In this document: positions 1 to 8,027 of the stretch, piece after piece
How the letters are laid out: each line of letters opens with the position of its first letter
Numbering within the stretch: the stretch's first letter is position 1
Assembly: GCA_052388135.1 (NCBI GenBank)
Contig: JBQTIM010000114.1
Coordinates: forward strand, 1-16,013
Length of the DNA stretch: 16,013 bases
Reading direction: 5' to 3'
Origin: JBQTIM01 sp052388135
GTDB lineage: Bacteria; Elusimicrobiota; Elusimicrobia; FEN-1173
Translations under genes and position numbers: made by a program
The notes under the pieces: generated by a model
Databases searched by the model: none
Told to the model about the DNA's origin: nothing
Seen by the model: the letters and a program-made list of their open reading frames with translations, nothing else

Positions 1-510
1 GGACTTTACAGCGCTGCCTACAGATTTTTTGAAGTCTCCAACATTGTTCCGGCTGCCTTTGCGGCGGCTGTGACCGCCCGACTCTCCCGCGGCGTGGCGG
101 CGGGAGGGGACAACGGCCCGTTGTGGAAGTATTTGAAATATTCCCTGATTCTCGCCGTGGGCGGCGTGATCGTGCTCCATGGAGTGGCCGTGTGGCTTCC
201 TTACTTTTTTCTATCGACGGCCTTTTTAGAATCACAAAATATATTAAAAATCTTAAGCGCGGCCCTTTTTTTTCTTTACCCCAATTATCTTCTTAGTACC
301 GCCTTAACCCTTCGGGGCCGGCAGGCTTACAACGCTTGGGTTGCCGCCTCTTGCGTGGTTTTTAACGTGGCGGCCAATTTCTACGCCATCCCGCGATGGG
401 GCGCCGTGGGCGCCGCCTGGACGACGGTCGCTACAGAATTGTTGATTTTTACGTCTTCGTGCCTTTTGCTTGGCCGCGCAAAGCGCTTATCTTCCTCCGT
501 GGAACCATGA
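1..510 (+). CDS. Wzx-type polysaccharide flippase, C-terminal part (5' truncated)
   Basis: The reading frame is open from the first base and ends at TGA 508-510, so about 169 C-terminal residues are present and the start lies outside the window. The protein is strongly hydrophobic, with about four predicted membrane segments. It begins with a YSAAYRFFEV-like helix and ends with the GAVGAAWTTVATE segment that is typical of the last helices of MOP/MATE-fold oligosaccharide flippases. Such proteins move undecaprenyl-diphosphate-linked repeat units across the inner membrane. Its stop overlaps the start of the next glycosyltransferase by 4 nt (ATGA), so it belongs to the same operon. The DNA here is visibly richer in A/T runs (T6 at 205-210, T8 at 266-273) than the rest of the window, as is common for Wzx genes. 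Family assignment is good; substrate is unknown. Confidence 0.8.
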   Translation, partial: GLYSAAYRFFEVSNIVPAAFAAAVTARLSRGVAAGGDNGPLWKYLKYSLILAVGGVIVLHGVAVWLPYFFLSTAFLESQNILKILSAALFFLYPNYLLSTALTLRGRQAYNAWVAASCVVFNVAANFYAIPRWGAVGAAWTTVATELLIFTSSCLLLGRAKRLSSSVEP

Positions 511-1688
511 AAATCGTATTCATCCGCGGCCCACATTTAAATCCTTGGGAGCTTCAGGCCTACGCTCCGCTGGCTCGTGAGCATGAGTTTACGGCGGTGG
601 GAGGCGATTGGAGATTTTACGATCTCCCCATAACGTTCCCGGGCATGTTTTTTCGAGAGGCGGGCGTTTGGGGGGCTTGGCTTCAGCGTGTTTCTTCCCG
701 CGGGCCCGTGTGCCTCAATCGGGCTTTGAGTTGGATTCTTGGACGAAGTTATGGCCTTCGGGGGCTCGAAGACATCGTCGCCGATGCGGATATCGTCCAT
801 GCCAGTGAAACTCATTTTACAACCACTTATCAATGCTTGCGGCTTAAAGGCCTATATAAGCGGCTGGTCGCGACGGTCTGGGAAAACATTCCCGGCCAAG
901 GCGAAACCCATCCATGGCGGCGGCGGCGCAAGCGCCTGGCGAAGAGCGGCATCGACGGTTTCCTTGCGGTAACGGAGACCACGCGCCGCATGCTTTTGGA
1001 GGAAGGCGTGCCGGACTCCAGGATCGCCGTCATACCCATGGCCGTGGATTTGGACCGCTTCCGCCCTTCCGGCAAGGATCCAGGCCTTTTACAGGAACTG
1101 GGGGTGTCCGATTCCGACGTCGTTGTCCTGTTTGTCGGCCGTCTTGTGCGGGAAAAAGGTGTGGAAGATATTCTGGCGGCCGCGCCGCGCATCCTGGAAA
1201 AAACAAACGGGCGCGCAAGATTCGTGTTTGTCGGCAGCGGCCCTTTGTCCGTCAAGATAAGGCGTGCGGCGCAAAGCTTGAAGCGGGCCGTCATCATTCG
1301 AGATTTCGTCGCTTACGACAAAATCCCGGCGCTCCACAACCTGGCCGATGTGTTCGTCTTGCCCAGCCGTCCGGCCCGCAAATGGCAGGAGCAATTCGGA
1401 TATGTTTTGGTCGAAAGCATGGCCTGCGGTCGCGCCGTGGTGACCACAAAGACGGGTTCCATTCCCGACGTGGTAGGCGATGCTGCGCGCCTGGTTGCAC
1501 CCGCCGACCCGCGGGCCTTGGCGGACGAAGTTGTGGCTTTGGCCCTTTCTTCAGCCGAGAGAGAGGCCCTGGGCGAACGCGCGCGCCGCCGCGCCGAGGC
1601 TGTGTTTTCAGCCGAAAAAATCGCCCCGGCTATTGAACGGTTCTATGAGGACGTCTTGAAAAGGCCGCGAGCCGGCGAGGTCGCGTGA
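507..1688 (+). CDS. GT4 family glycosyltransferase
   Basis: This 393-residue protein has the GT-B fold layout of retaining GT4 enzymes. An N-terminal acceptor domain (about 1-190) leads into the donor-domain signature FVGRLVREKG at residues 209-218. The E-x7-E motif follows at Glu295 and Glu303 (EQFGYVLVE) and then an MACGRAVV stretch. It should transfer an activated sugar to a lipid-linked glycan at the cytoplasmic face of the inner membrane. I chose the ATG at 507 because it overlaps the flippase stop as ATGA, and because MKIVFIRGP is a typical GT-B first strand. The same frame stays open upstream to 396, but that stretch lies inside the flippase gene. The downstream gene starts at a GTG overlapping this stop. 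Donor and linkage cannot be read from the sequence. Confidence 0.9.
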   Translation: MKIVFIRGPHLNPWELQAYAPLAREHEFTAVGGDWRFYDLPITFPGMFFREAGVWGAWLQRVSSRGPVCLNRALSWILGRSYGLRGLEDIVADADIVHASETHFTTTYQCLRLKGLYKRLVATVWENIPGQGETHPWRRRRKRLAKSGIDGFLAVTETTRRMLLEEGVPDSRIAVIPMAVDLDRFRPSGKDPGLLQELGVSDSDVVVLFVGRLVREKGVEDILAAAPRILEKTNGRARFVFVGSGPLSVKIRRAAQSLKRAVIIRDFVAYDKIPALHNLADVFVLPSRPARKWQEQFGYVLVESMACGRAVVTTKTGSIPDVVGDAARLVAPADPRALADEVVALALSSAEREALGERARRRAEAVFSAEKIAPAIERFYEDVLKRPRAGEVA

Positions 1689-2650
1689 GCTGTTCCGTCA
1701 TCATCCCATCCTACAACACGCGCGAGCTGACGCTGGAATGCGTTCAAAGCCTCCTGGGTCGTCCGGCTGGCAGAGTTTCGGATATCATTCTTGTCGACAA
1801 CAACTCGTCCGACGGGACGGCGGAAGAGGTGGTTCGCAGGTTTCCGGCCGTGCGCGTCGTCAAAAATCAGCGGAATCTCGGATTCGCAAAAGCCTGCAAT
1901 GCGGGAGCCCGAATTGCACGGAGCGAATACTTAGTTTTCTTAAACAGCGACGCCGTTCTTCTCGGCGATGCGCTGGAGGTGCTGGCGCGATGGCTGGACA
2001 GCCATTCTCGGTCGGCGGCGGTGGGTCCGGAATTGTTGAGTCCGGGAGGCGAGATCATCCAGATGTCTTGGGGGTGGAATCCTGTCTTGCTGGGCGAGTT
2101 CTTTCAAAGGGTGTTCGCGCCATCCCGGCTTCAAGGTTCGTTTTGGCGGAAGAAGTGCGTCAAAATATTGCAAAGGCGGCTCCGGAGCGTCCCGTATATT
2201 TGCGGCGCGTGCATGATGGTTAGAAAGGCGGCCTTTGAGTCCGTGGGCGGGTTCGATGAGAATTTTGAGCTGTATTTCGAAGATGCGGATCTCTGCCGCC
2301 GCCTCTCTCGCGCCGGGTGGGGCGTGGACTTTTTACCCGCGGCCAAGGTCTCGCATCTTCTGGGCCAATCCGGAAGCGATTCCTCCGGTATTGTTTCTCT
2401 GGTCTATCGGCAAAGCCAAATTTTGTATTACAGAAAGCACGCGCCCTGGGCCTTGGCGCTTTTAAAACGCTACCTTTTGCGCAAGCGACTGCGCCGGAAC
2501 GAAGGGCTGGAAGACCGGGAGAATTCGTACCGGGCGTCCTATAGGGCGGCTTACGAGGATGTTGTTCGGGAAACTCGTAAAATATCATTGGCCGAGCCAT
2601 ACGATCCGGCGGCGTCATCTCGGCCCTCCCCCGCGAAAAATATCTTCTGA
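1685..2650 (+). CDS. GT2 family glycosyltransferase (rhamnosyltransferase-like)
   Basis: This 321-residue protein has a GT-A fold of family 2. It opens with CSVIIPSYN, then VDNNSSDGT at residues 37-45 for nucleotide binding, NLGFAKACNAG at 64-74, and a metal-binding FLNSDA at 85-90. FDENFELYFEDADLCRR-type residues around 190-206 contain the acidic ED pair of the catalytic region. This arrangement is typical of WbbL-like rhamnosyltransferases, although other sugars are possible. The basic C-terminal stretch (about 255-275, KRYLLRKRLRR) could bind the membrane surface. The start is a GTG at 1685 whose last bases form the TGA of the preceding gene (GTGA overlap), which implies translational coupling. 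The next gene starts 8 nt after its stop. Family confidence is high; specificity is inferred only. Confidence 0.88.
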   Translation: MSCSVIIPSYNTRELTLECVQSLLGRPAGRVSDIILVDNNSSDGTAEEVVRRFPAVRVVKNQRNLGFAKACNAGARIARSEYLVFLNSDAVLLGDALEVLARWLDSHSRSAAVGPELLSPGGEIIQMSWGWNPVLLGEFFQRVFAPSRLQGSFWRKKCVKILQRRLRSVPYICGACMMVRKAAFESVGGFDENFELYFEDADLCRRLSRAGWGVDFLPAAKVSHLLGQSGSDSSGIVSLVYRQSQILYYRKHAPWALALLKRYLLRKRLRRNEGLEDRENSYRASYRAAYEDVVRETRKISLAEPYDPAASSRPSPAKNIF

Positions 2651-2658
2651 TCAAAGGA

Positions 2659-3735
2659 ATGGGCAAGCTCAAAGCGGGTATGCCGCAGCGGATCTTAATT
2701 ATTAAAATCGGCGCCATCGGGGATTGCTTGATGGCCCATCCGGCGGCGTCTTTTCTTCGCCGGGTCTTTCCGCAGGCGCATATCGCCTGGCTTGTCGGCG
2801 GCTGGTCGTCTGCCGTCGTGGAAGGGCAGTGCGGAGTCGATGAGGTGATCCCCTGCCAGGACGCCGTGTTCTTTCGAAAAAGCGTTCGGAATCTTTTTGC
2901 TTTGTTTCGTCTGGTTGTTCGGCTCCGACGCAAACGCTTTGACTCAATACTGCTCCTGCATCGTTCCTTGTCGTTTCGCTTGTTCGCGCGGGCTGTGGGC
3001 GCTCCTCGGCGCGCGGGCCTGTCCCGCGCCGGTCACGCGTTTTTGACCGATTGGGAGGTGGACGCGCCGAACCGACATGAATCCGAGCGTTGTTTGGCGG
3101 CGGCCCGCCGTTTGGTTCCTGAAAGTGAGGCGCGGCCTGAGGTCCCGGCCTTTTTCATTCCCGAGAAACATTTGGAAGAAGCTGATCGCGAATGGAGGCG
3201 CCTTGGTTTTAAGCCCAAAGAGAAAGTGGTGGCCCTTGTGCCGGGGGGGGGTAAAAATCCTAAAACGGAGTTCCTCCTGAAACGTTGGCCATTGGAGAAC
3301 TATGCGGATCTGGCGGCCCGCCTGGCGGTTTCCGATGAGAGGGTGTTGATCCTGGGAACGCCGGAAGAGCTGGCCGATTTTCGTCGAGGCATGACGGTGA
3401 AGGATGGGCGTATCCGATTTTTTGCAGGCCCCCTGATGACGGTGGCGGCTCTTTTGCGGCGTTGCGCTCTTTGCCTGGCGAACGACAGCGGCCTTATGCA
3501 CTTGGCGGCGAGGGTCGGCTGTCCCGTTTTGGCCCTTTTCGGCCCCACCAATCCGGCTGTGTGGGGTCCCGGCGGTCGCCGGGACCGCGTCCTCATGAAC
3601 CCCGTGCCTTGCCAATTTTGCTATCGAGACGACGGCGTTTTCCCGCCTTGTCCTTACGAACAGAGGTGCCTCAAGCAATTGTCCGTCGGCCGGGTTCTGG
3701 ACGCAACGGCTGCGGCGCTCGCGGGGGAGGCATGA
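2659..3735 (+). CDS. GT9 (heptosyltransferase-family) glycosyltransferase
   Basis: At 358 residues this matches the usual length of GT9 enzymes. Seen directly are RILIIKIGAIGDCLMAHPA at residues 11-29, the LVPGGGKNPKT loop at 193-203, KRWPLENYADLA at 209-220, and the family signature NDSGLMHLAARVGCPVLALF at 275-294 followed by GPTNP. These match ADP-heptose:LPS heptosyltransferases, which add sugars to lipopolysaccharide or related glycans. The C-terminus has four cysteines (318, 321, 331, 337; C-x2-C-x9-C-x5-C), a pattern seen in part of the family. The start is uncertain. ATG 2659 has an AAAGGA directly against it with almost no spacing, and the in-frame ATG 2680 (MPQRILIIK) is a possible alternative. 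The gene contains a 9-G run at 3243-3251. Its stop overlaps the next start as ATGA. Confidence 0.87.
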   Translation: MGKLKAGMPQRILIIKIGAIGDCLMAHPAASFLRRVFPQAHIAWLVGGWSSAVVEGQCGVDEVIPCQDAVFFRKSVRNLFALFRLVVRLRRKRFDSILLLHRSLSFRLFARAVGAPRRAGLSRAGHAFLTDWEVDAPNRHESERCLAAARRLVPESEARPEVPAFFIPEKHLEEADREWRRLGFKPKEKVVALVPGGGKNPKTEFLLKRWPLENYADLAARLAVSDERVLILGTPEELADFRRGMTVKDGRIRFFAGPLMTVAALLRRCALCLANDSGLMHLAARVGCPVLALFGPTNPAVWGPGGRRDRVLMNPVPCQFCYRDDGVFPPCPYEQRCLKQLSVGRVLDATAAALAGEA

Positions 3736-4844
3736 AAGTCGCCCTGGTTCACGATTGGCTGACGGGGATGCGAGGGGGGGAAAAGGTTTTGGAGGCCCTG
3801 GGCGAGGTCTTTCCCGACAGCGATATCTTCACGTTGGTTCATATCCCGGGCAGCGTGTCGACGGCCATTGAATCGCACAAAATCATTACGTCGCCGCTTC
3901 AAAATGTCCCCGGCGTCGAGTCGAGGTATCGGCATTTTTTGCCCTTCATGCCTTGGGCCGCGGAGCGGTTCGATTTGGCCGGTTATGATTTGATTGTTTC
4001 TTCAAGCCACTGCGTGGCCAAGGGCGTCCGGGTTCCCGCCGGCGTGCCGCACGTTTGCTACTGCCATACGCCCATGCGCTACGTTTGGGACCAGTACCCG
4101 GACTATTTCGGGGCGGGGCGGGCGTCCTGGGCCGTCAGGGCCGCCATGTCGGTCCTGGCCCCCCGGCTGCGGAAGTGGGACGTGAGGACTTCCTCCGGAG
4201 TCAGCCGCTTCATCGCCAACTCGGAGAACGTCAGGGACCGTATCCGCCGTTTTTACGGACGGGAGGCGGAGGTGATTTACCCCCCCGTCGACGTGGACCG
4301 ATTTGCTCCCGATGAGAAAGCGCCCGGCGACTATTATTTGATGGTCACCGCCTTCGCGCCCTACAAGAGGGTGGACACGGCCATTGAGGCATTTCGGTCC
4401 CTGGACCGCAGACTGGTGATCGTGGGCGGGGGCCAGGAGGAAAAACGCTTGAAGGCCCTGGCCGGCCCGCGCGTGGAGTTCGCGGGCTGGGTGCCGTCTT
4501 CCCGGCTGGCGGACTATTACGCCGGCTGCCGCGCTTTGATTTTTCCGGGCGAGGAGGATTTCGGCATAGTGCCCGTGGAGGCCATGGCCGCGGGCCGGCC
4601 CGTGGTGGCCTATGGCCGGGGAGGAGCCCTTGAAACGGTTGTGGAGGGGGAAACCGGCGTTTTCTTCGATTCTCAAACGCCGGAATCTCTGCGGGATGCA
4701 GTCCTGCGTTGCGAAGCCGGCCAATTTGATCCTTCACGCATCCGCCGATCGGCACTGCGCTTCAGCCGGCGGAATTTCATTTCCCATTTTTCCGCGTTCT
4801 TGGAGAGACTGGCCCGGAACGGCGAGATCAAGGAGCGAAAATGA
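3732..4844 (+). CDS. GT4 family glycosyltransferase (WbaZ-like mannosyltransferase type)
   Basis: This 370-residue GT-B enzyme starts MKVALVHDWLTGMRGGEKVL. That opening and the later YCHTPMRYVWD (residues 110-120) are hallmarks of the WbaZ-like group of GT4 enzymes, often annotated as mannosyltransferases in O-antigen clusters. Further motifs are VIYPPVDVDRF at 181-191, FAPYKRVD at 208-215, and the E-x7-E motif at Glu275 and Glu283 (EDFGIVPVE), followed by MAAGRPVVAYGRGG. The start at 3732 is fixed by an ATGA overlap with the GT9 stop. The frame remains open upstream, but only inside that gene. It carries short homopolymers (G7 at 3774-3780, C7 at 4280-4286). The product probably adds a sugar, plausibly mannose, to the lipid-linked repeat; the sugar is inference. 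Confidence 0.9.
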   Translation: MKVALVHDWLTGMRGGEKVLEALGEVFPDSDIFTLVHIPGSVSTAIESHKIITSPLQNVPGVESRYRHFLPFMPWAAERFDLAGYDLIVSSSHCVAKGVRVPAGVPHVCYCHTPMRYVWDQYPDYFGAGRASWAVRAAMSVLAPRLRKWDVRTSSGVSRFIANSENVRDRIRRFYGREAEVIYPPVDVDRFAPDEKAPGDYYLMVTAFAPYKRVDTAIEAFRSLDRRLVIVGGGQEEKRLKALAGPRVEFAGWVPSSRLADYYAGCRALIFPGEEDFGIVPVEAMAAGRPVVAYGRGGALETVVEGETGVFFDSQTPESLRDAVLRCEAGQFDPSRIRRSALRFSRRNFISHFSAFLERLARNGEIKERK

Positions 4845-5584
4845 CGAACCCATCCCCCGGCTTCATGGAAGATTATGGAGAGAAGGTGTCGGGCGTGACC
4901 CAGGCCTTCTCTCCCGAGGAGTATCCGCGCACGGCGAAAAAATTCCATTGGTATTTTGAGGAGCATCTGCCGCGGGGAAAGTCGGCTCGGATATTGGACG
5001 TGGGATGCGGCGCCGGCCATTTCCTGTATTATTTAATGCAGGAAGGATACACGAACATCGAAGGTCTCGACCTCAGCGAAGCCAGCCTCGCCCTCTGCCG
5101 GCGCCACGTCTGGCCCAACGTGCATCGGGCCGATGCGGCGGAATGGTTGAAAGACAAGAAGGGCGCTTACGATGCCGTGGTCTGCAACCATGTGATCGAG
5201 CACCTTGAAGACAAGAACCTTTTTCCATTTTTGGAGAGCCTGGCGGAGGCCGTGGCGTCGGGCGGCCGCCTCCTGCTGACGACGCCCAACGCCTGCACGC
5301 CCTGGGCCGGCTACAACCGGTTCGGCGACTTGACCCACGTCCGCCTGTTCACGGCCAACAGCTTGGCCCAGCTTTTGGCGTCCTTCGGTCTGGAGGCGCG
5401 TTTCTATTCCGAAGGTCCGGCCCCCTATGATTTCATGAGCGCGTCCCGGTGGCTGCTTTGGAAAGCTCACGAGGCGGCGCTCAAGCTTTCGTTCGCCGTG
5501 GACTTGGGCGGGGTGCGCGGCAATCAAACCACCCCGTTGATCGTGTCGCAGAACCTGTTGGCCGTGTGCGCGAAGAAACGCTGA
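4841..5584 (+). CDS. Class I SAM-dependent methyltransferase
   Basis: This 247-residue Rossmann-fold methyltransferase shows motif I ILDVGCGAGHF at residues 51-61, the acidic end of strand 2 in GLDLSEAS (75-82), and the VIEHLE segment at 118-123. A TTPN at 147-150 follows strand 5. This is the Methyltransf_11/23 (UbiG/WbdD-like) pattern. The start at 4841 overlaps the preceding stop as ATGA, so it is co-translated with the glycosyltransferases. Context suggests it methylates a sugar in the surface glycan, either a repeat-unit residue or a chain-end cap; that role is inference. SAM for the reaction would come from metK, about 4 kb downstream, and the SAH product would be removed by ahcY. A 70-nt gap with a promoter-like sequence follows. 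Confidence 0.85.
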   Translation: MTNPSPGFMEDYGEKVSGVTQAFSPEEYPRTAKKFHWYFEEHLPRGKSARILDVGCGAGHFLYYLMQEGYTNIEGLDLSEASLALCRRHVWPNVHRADAAEWLKDKKGAYDAVVCNHVIEHLEDKNLFPFLESLAEAVASGGRLLLTTPNACTPWAGYNRFGDLTHVRLFTANSLAQLLASFGLEARFYSEGPAPYDFMSASRWLLWKAHEAALKLSFAVDLGGVRGNQTTPLIVSQNLLAVCAKKR

Positions 5585-5616
5585 GGCGGGCCTTTTGCCG
5601 GCCGACGGGCCGCGCC

Positions 5617-5645
5617 TTGATTTGCCCTCCCGATTGACATAGAAT
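5617..5645 (+). promoter_or_regulatory. Sigma70-like promoter of the priming transferase gene
   Basis: TTGATT (5617-5622) and TAGAAT (5640-5645) are separated by exactly 17 bp, in the gap between the methyltransferase and the next gene. Transcription would begin near 5652, only about 3 nt before the ATG at 5655, giving an essentially leaderless message. This agrees with the lack of any Shine-Dalgarno there. Inferred from sequence pattern only. Confidence 0.5.
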
Positions 5646-5654
5646 CTCGAATCC

Positions 5655-7049
5655 ATGCCGCGGTTTTTCGCCGACATCAGATTCCGCCGGTTTTTTTACC
5701 GGACGGCCCTCTTGCTGGGGGACGCGCTTTGCGTCTACCTGTCCCTGCGGGCGGCCTATTGGATGCGGTTCCACTGGCCGTTGCTGTTGGACGCGTTCCC
5801 GGCCGCGAAAGGCGTTCCTTCGCCGGAGCTGTATGTGCCGCTCCGGAGCATGGCGCTGGCCGTTTGGATGTTCAGTTTCGTGTTGTCCGGCTTTTACCGG
5901 CGGCTGAACATGGACGCCATGGACGAAATCGTCCGGATCGCCAAAGGCGTCGCCATGGGCTGGCTCGTGGTGATGGCGGGCACCTTCCTGTACCGGCGGG
6001 AGGAATATTCGCGCCTGGTCCTGGTGCTCAGCGGGCTGAACGTCGTGGCGGGCGTTTTTGTTTTCCGGGAGCTGATGAAATGGTTGTACGGCCATGTCGC
6101 CTTCAGGTGGTGGGAGCCCCACACGGTGCTGGTTCTGGGAAGCGGCCGCATGTCGAAGGCCATTCAGCGGATCCTGGGGCGCCACAAGGAAATCAACTTG
6201 GTCCATAAGACGACACGCGATCCCCGGGAGATAGCCGGATTCCTCCGCGATCATCCCATCCGGGAAGTGTTCGCCGCCGAACCCGACTTGGACCACGCCG
6301 CCCTCATCGCCATGTCCGACGCCTGCGAAGAGCAGAACGTTCCCTTCCGCATCGTCCCGGACGTTCTTGAGCTTCGCATGGGAGAAGTCATTTTCGACGA
6401 TTCCCTGGGTTTGCCGACGTACCGCGTGAAACCGATCTCGCTCCACGGCTGGACCTACTTTTACAAGAGGCTGTTCGATGTGGTGTTCTCGACTTTCATC
6501 ATATCCGCGGCCGTCTTGCCGTTGCTCCTCATAGCCCTGCTGATTCGGTTGGATTCCCGGGGTCCCGTTCTTTACCGTCAGCCGCGGTCGGGTTATAAAG
6601 GGAGAGCCTTTAATTTCATTAAGTTCCGCACCATGATCACAAACGCGGACGACTATCTGGAGGAGCTCAAAAAGAAAAGCGATCGCCTCGGCCCCGTTTT
6701 TAAGATGAAGGATGACCCGAGGGTCACGCGCGTGGGCAAGTGGCTGAGGCGCTACAGCCTCGATGAGCTGCCGCAGATCATCAACGTTTTGCGCGGCGAG
6801 ATGAGCCTGGTGGGGCCGCGTCCGCAGGTGCTGTGGGAGGCTTCGGCCTACGACGAATGGGCCAAGAAGCGGTTGAACGTTTTGCCGGGCATCACGGGAT
6901 TGTGGCAGGTGAGCGGCCGCGCGCAGCTTTCCTATGAGCAGATGATCGAACTGGATGTTTATTACATCGAGCATTGGTCGCCGGGGTTGGATTTGAAAAT
7001 ACTCATGAAGACCCTCCCGACGATCCTGCTTGGGGACGGAGCGTATTGA
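5655..7049 (+). CDS. Undecaprenyl-phosphate sugar phosphotransferase (WbaP/WcaJ family)
   Basis: At 464 residues this is the usual length for polyprenyl-phosphate hexose-1-phosphate transferases. These attach the first sugar phosphate to undecaprenyl phosphate at the inner membrane. The N-terminal half has about four hydrophobic segments (roughly 15-35, 66-80, 98-115, 121-138). A Rossmann-like domain follows, beginning TVLVLGSGRMSKAI (157-170). After another hydrophobic segment (275-298) comes the catalytic domain: KFRTM at 323-327, DDPRVTRVGKWLRR (353-366), SLDELPQ (368-374), GEMSLVGPRP (381-390) and PGITGLWQVSGR (411-422). All the core motifs appear intact. The only start in sight is ATG 5655, which has no ribosome binding site and is preceded by the promoter-like sequence. 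Its stop overlaps the next gene as TGATG. The sugar is unresolved (galactose, glucose and others are possible). Confidence 0.93.
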   Translation: MPRFFADIRFRRFFYRTALLLGDALCVYLSLRAAYWMRFHWPLLLDAFPAAKGVPSPELYVPLRSMALAVWMFSFVLSGFYRRLNMDAMDEIVRIAKGVAMGWLVVMAGTFLYRREEYSRLVLVLSGLNVVAGVFVFRELMKWLYGHVAFRWWEPHTVLVLGSGRMSKAIQRILGRHKEINLVHKTTRDPREIAGFLRDHPIREVFAAEPDLDHAALIAMSDACEEQNVPFRIVPDVLELRMGEVIFDDSLGLPTYRVKPISLHGWTYFYKRLFDVVFSTFIISAAVLPLLLIALLIRLDSRGPVLYRQPRSGYKGRAFNFIKFRTMITNADDYLEELKKKSDRLGPVFKMKDDPRVTRVGKWLRRYSLDELPQIINVLRGEMSLVGPRPQVLWEASAYDEWAKKRLNVLPGITGLWQVSGRAQLSYEQMIELDVYYIEHWSPGLDLKILMKTLPTILLGDGAY

Positions 7050-7969
7050 TGGATATCCTCGTGACGGGCGGAGCCGGCTTCATCGCTTCCCATGTGGCCG
7101 ATGCTTACATCGCCCTGGGGCACCGCGTCACCGTGGTGGACGACTTGTCCACGGGAAAAAAGGCCAACCTGCCCCGGCGGGCGCGGTTCGTCCGGGCGGA
7201 CGTGCGGTCGGCGGCGGCGCTGCGCGCGCTTTTCAGGAAAGGCCGGTTCCAAGTGGTGAACCACCACGCGGCGCAGATCGACGTGCGCAAGTCGGTGGCC
7301 GATCCCGTTTTCGACGCCCAGGTGAACCTTTTGGGCTTGTTGAACCTCCTGGAGCTTTCGCGCCTGCACAAAGTCCGCAAATTCATTTTCTCGGCTTCGG
7401 GCGGCACCTATTACGGCGAGTGCACGCGTCCCGCCCGCGAGACGGACGAGCCGCGGCCTCTGTCGCCCTATGGAATTTCCAAAATGGCCGGCGAATATTA
7501 CATTCGGGCTTACCGGGCCCTGCACGGGCTTAAATACACGGTGTTCCGCTACGGAAACGTGTATGGTCCCAGGCAGGACCCCCACGGCGAAGCCGGCGTG
7601 GTGGCGATTTTCTGCAAACGGATGTTGGCGGGCCAACCCGTCCATATCTTCGGCGACGGTCGCCAGCAGCGCGACTACGTGTTTTCGGGCGACGTGGCCC
7701 GGGCCAGCGTATTGGCCCTGCGCCGCGGCGACAACGACGTCTTCAACATCGGCACGGGGCGCGCCGCCTCGGTGAACGACTTGTTCCGGATTTTGGCAAA
7801 GAAATTGGGCTACGCTTCCCGCCCCGTTTTCCAGCCGGCGCGTCCGGGCGAATTGTTCCGGAGCTGCCTGAATGCGGCGAAGGCCCGGAAGGGGCTGGGG
7901 TGGCGGCCCAGCCGCACGCTGGAGCAAGGCCTGGGCGAAACCGCCGAGTTTTTCCGGCGGGCGCCATGA
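7049..7969 (+). CDS. NAD-dependent sugar epimerase/dehydratase (GalE-like)
   Basis: This 306-residue protein is an extended short-chain dehydrogenase. The NAD-binding motif is LVTGGAGFIASHV at residues 4-16, with the adenosine-ribose-binding DD at 31-32. The catalytic triad is complete: a serine in FSASGG at 114-119, and Tyr141 and Lys145 in SPYGISK. RYGNVYGPRQDP at 167-178 and GDGRQQRDYVF at 202-212 are the substrate-binding segments usual in UDP-glucose 4-epimerases and dTDP-glucose 4,6-dehydratases. The context and the GGAGFIASH form favour a UDP-hexose 4-epimerase, which would supply UDP-galactose or UDP-GalNAc. The start at 7049 overlaps the preceding stop (TGATG), so it is coupled to the priming transferase and may make its donor. 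Exact substrate is inferred. Confidence 0.87.
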   Translation: MDILVTGGAGFIASHVADAYIALGHRVTVVDDLSTGKKANLPRRARFVRADVRSAAALRALFRKGRFQVVNHHAAQIDVRKSVADPVFDAQVNLLGLLNLLELSRLHKVRKFIFSASGGTYYGECTRPARETDEPRPLSPYGISKMAGEYYIRAYRALHGLKYTVFRYGNVYGPRQDPHGEAGVVAIFCKRMLAGQPVHIFGDGRQQRDYVFSGDVARASVLALRRGDNDVFNIGTGRAASVNDLFRILAKKLGYASRPVFQPARPGELFRSCLNAAKARKGLGWRPSRTLEQGLGETAEFFRRAP

Positions 7970-8016
7970 CCGCCGGCCGGAGCGCGCAACCCGTCGCCGG
8001 GCCGCCGATATCCCTT

Positions 8017-8022
8017 AAGGAG
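8017..8022 (+). promoter_or_regulatory. Shine-Dalgarno site of the phosphohexomutase gene
   Basis: AAGGAG lies 5 nt before ATG 8028 and decides this start. The gap of 58 nt after the epimerase stop otherwise holds nothing recognisable. Confidence 0.75.
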
Positions 8023-8027
8023 ATGAC

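Noticed and set aside
266..273. T8 run in the flippase gene as a phase-variation tract
   Set aside because: It lies in an A/T-rich hydrophobic coding stretch where Phe/Leu codons give T runs naturally. It is less suggestive than the G9 tract.
5599..5612. CGGCC-GACG-GGCCG hairpin after the methyltransferase as a terminator
   Set aside because: It has only a 5-bp stem and no T-run follows, so it is too weak to call.
5634..5639. TTGACA before the priming transferase as a -35 box
   Set aside because: A -10 at normal spacing would fall inside the coding sequence and none is there. The TTGATT-N17-TAGAAT pair fits better and overlaps this hexamer.
5481..6974. 497-residue minus-strand open frame opposite the priming transferase
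   Set aside because: The + strand carries all the WbaP/WcaJ motifs. The antisense frame is rich in Gln/His/Arg/Pro and has no recognisable domain.
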